Below the pieces are notes generated by a model that worked only from the letters and a program-made list of their open reading frames with translations, was not told the origin of the DNA and did not search any database. From contig CATPBM010000071.1 of assembly GCA_955652625.1 (NCBI GenBank), positions 1 to 6,562 on the forward strand: DNA of 6,562 nt, written 5' to 3'. The position numbers were made by a program, and so were the translations under genes. Source of the stretch: an uncultured Steroidobacteraceae bacterium. Its GTDB lineage: Bacteria; Pseudomonadota; Gammaproteobacteria; Steroidobacterales; Steroidobacteraceae. Of this stretch, positions 6,483 through 6,562 are shown piece after piece. Within the stretch, counting starts at the first letter, position 1. Each line of letters begins with the position of its first letter.

Positions 6483-6562
6483 GTGACCATCGTGCGCCAG
6501 TTGCTCGATCGCAAGGACCGCGCGATTTTCTCCGTTGAGCCCCAGGCCCCGGTGCTGGAGGC
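6483..6562 (+). CDS. Probable CBS-domain protein, N-terminal fragment
   Basis: Only 26 codons are visible before the right edge. The fragment MTIVRQLLDRKDRAIFSVEP, continuing QAPVLE, matches the usual opening of small stand-alone CBS-domain proteins (pattern: V..LL..K...V.SV.P..TVLEA), in which paired CBS motifs bind adenosyl ligands such as AMP or ATP. The GTG start is backed by GGAGG eight bases upstream. It follows the SIMPL gene by 35 bp in the same orientation with no evident terminator, so cotranscription is possible. The family call rests on a short stretch, and nothing can be said about the rest of the protein. Confidence 0.7.
   Translation, partial: MTIVRQLLDRKDRAIFSVEPQAPVLE

Overview
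The window is a compact, roughly 70% G+C chromosomal segment. The MnmG sequence aligns closely with the gammaproteobacterial form as I remember it, and GTG starts, Ala/Arg-rich proteins and short intergenic gaps fit a high-GC gammaproteobacterium (Xanthomonadales, Nevskiales or Steroidobacter-like). The exact lineage is inference. I see no rRNA, tRNA, CRISPR array, insertion sequence or attachment site.

Layout, left to right. (1) The N-terminal two thirds of mnmG (tRNA wobble-uridine modification) lies on the minus strand and runs off the left edge. (2) A 147-bp divergent intergenic region carries a good sigma70-like promoter for mnmG. (3) A plus-strand operon of three tightly packed genes follows: an exported S33/TAP-like alpha/beta hydrolase, a NatA-like ABC ATPase whose GTG start overlaps the hydrolase stop, and a NatB-like ABC permease that begins at the base after the ATPase stop. 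(4) A minus-strand gene pair follows, whose last gene overlaps the end of the permease gene by 28 bp. It holds a small DUF4157-like HExxH putative metallopeptidase and, upstream of it, a CheD-like protein that has Ala where the catalytic Cys of chemoreceptor glutamine deamidases is expected. (5) An 84-bp divergent spacer separates that pair from a plus-strand SIMPL-domain (DUF541) exported protein. (6) The first 26 codons of a probable CBS-domain protein run off the right edge.

How they may work together: the hydrolase and the ABC exporter are almost certainly co-transcribed and translationally coupled, suggesting a shared envelope, export or detoxification role with unknown substrate. The CheD-like and DUF4157-like genes are 10 bp apart and probably one transcription unit. 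They are the least ordinary part of the window, because a CheD fold without its nucleophile and without any visible chemotaxis gene is paired with a minimal zinc-peptidase-like protein. mnmG, the SIMPL gene and the CBS gene look like ordinary housekeeping or accessory genes. No gap exceeds 150 bp, so no long stretch is unexplained.
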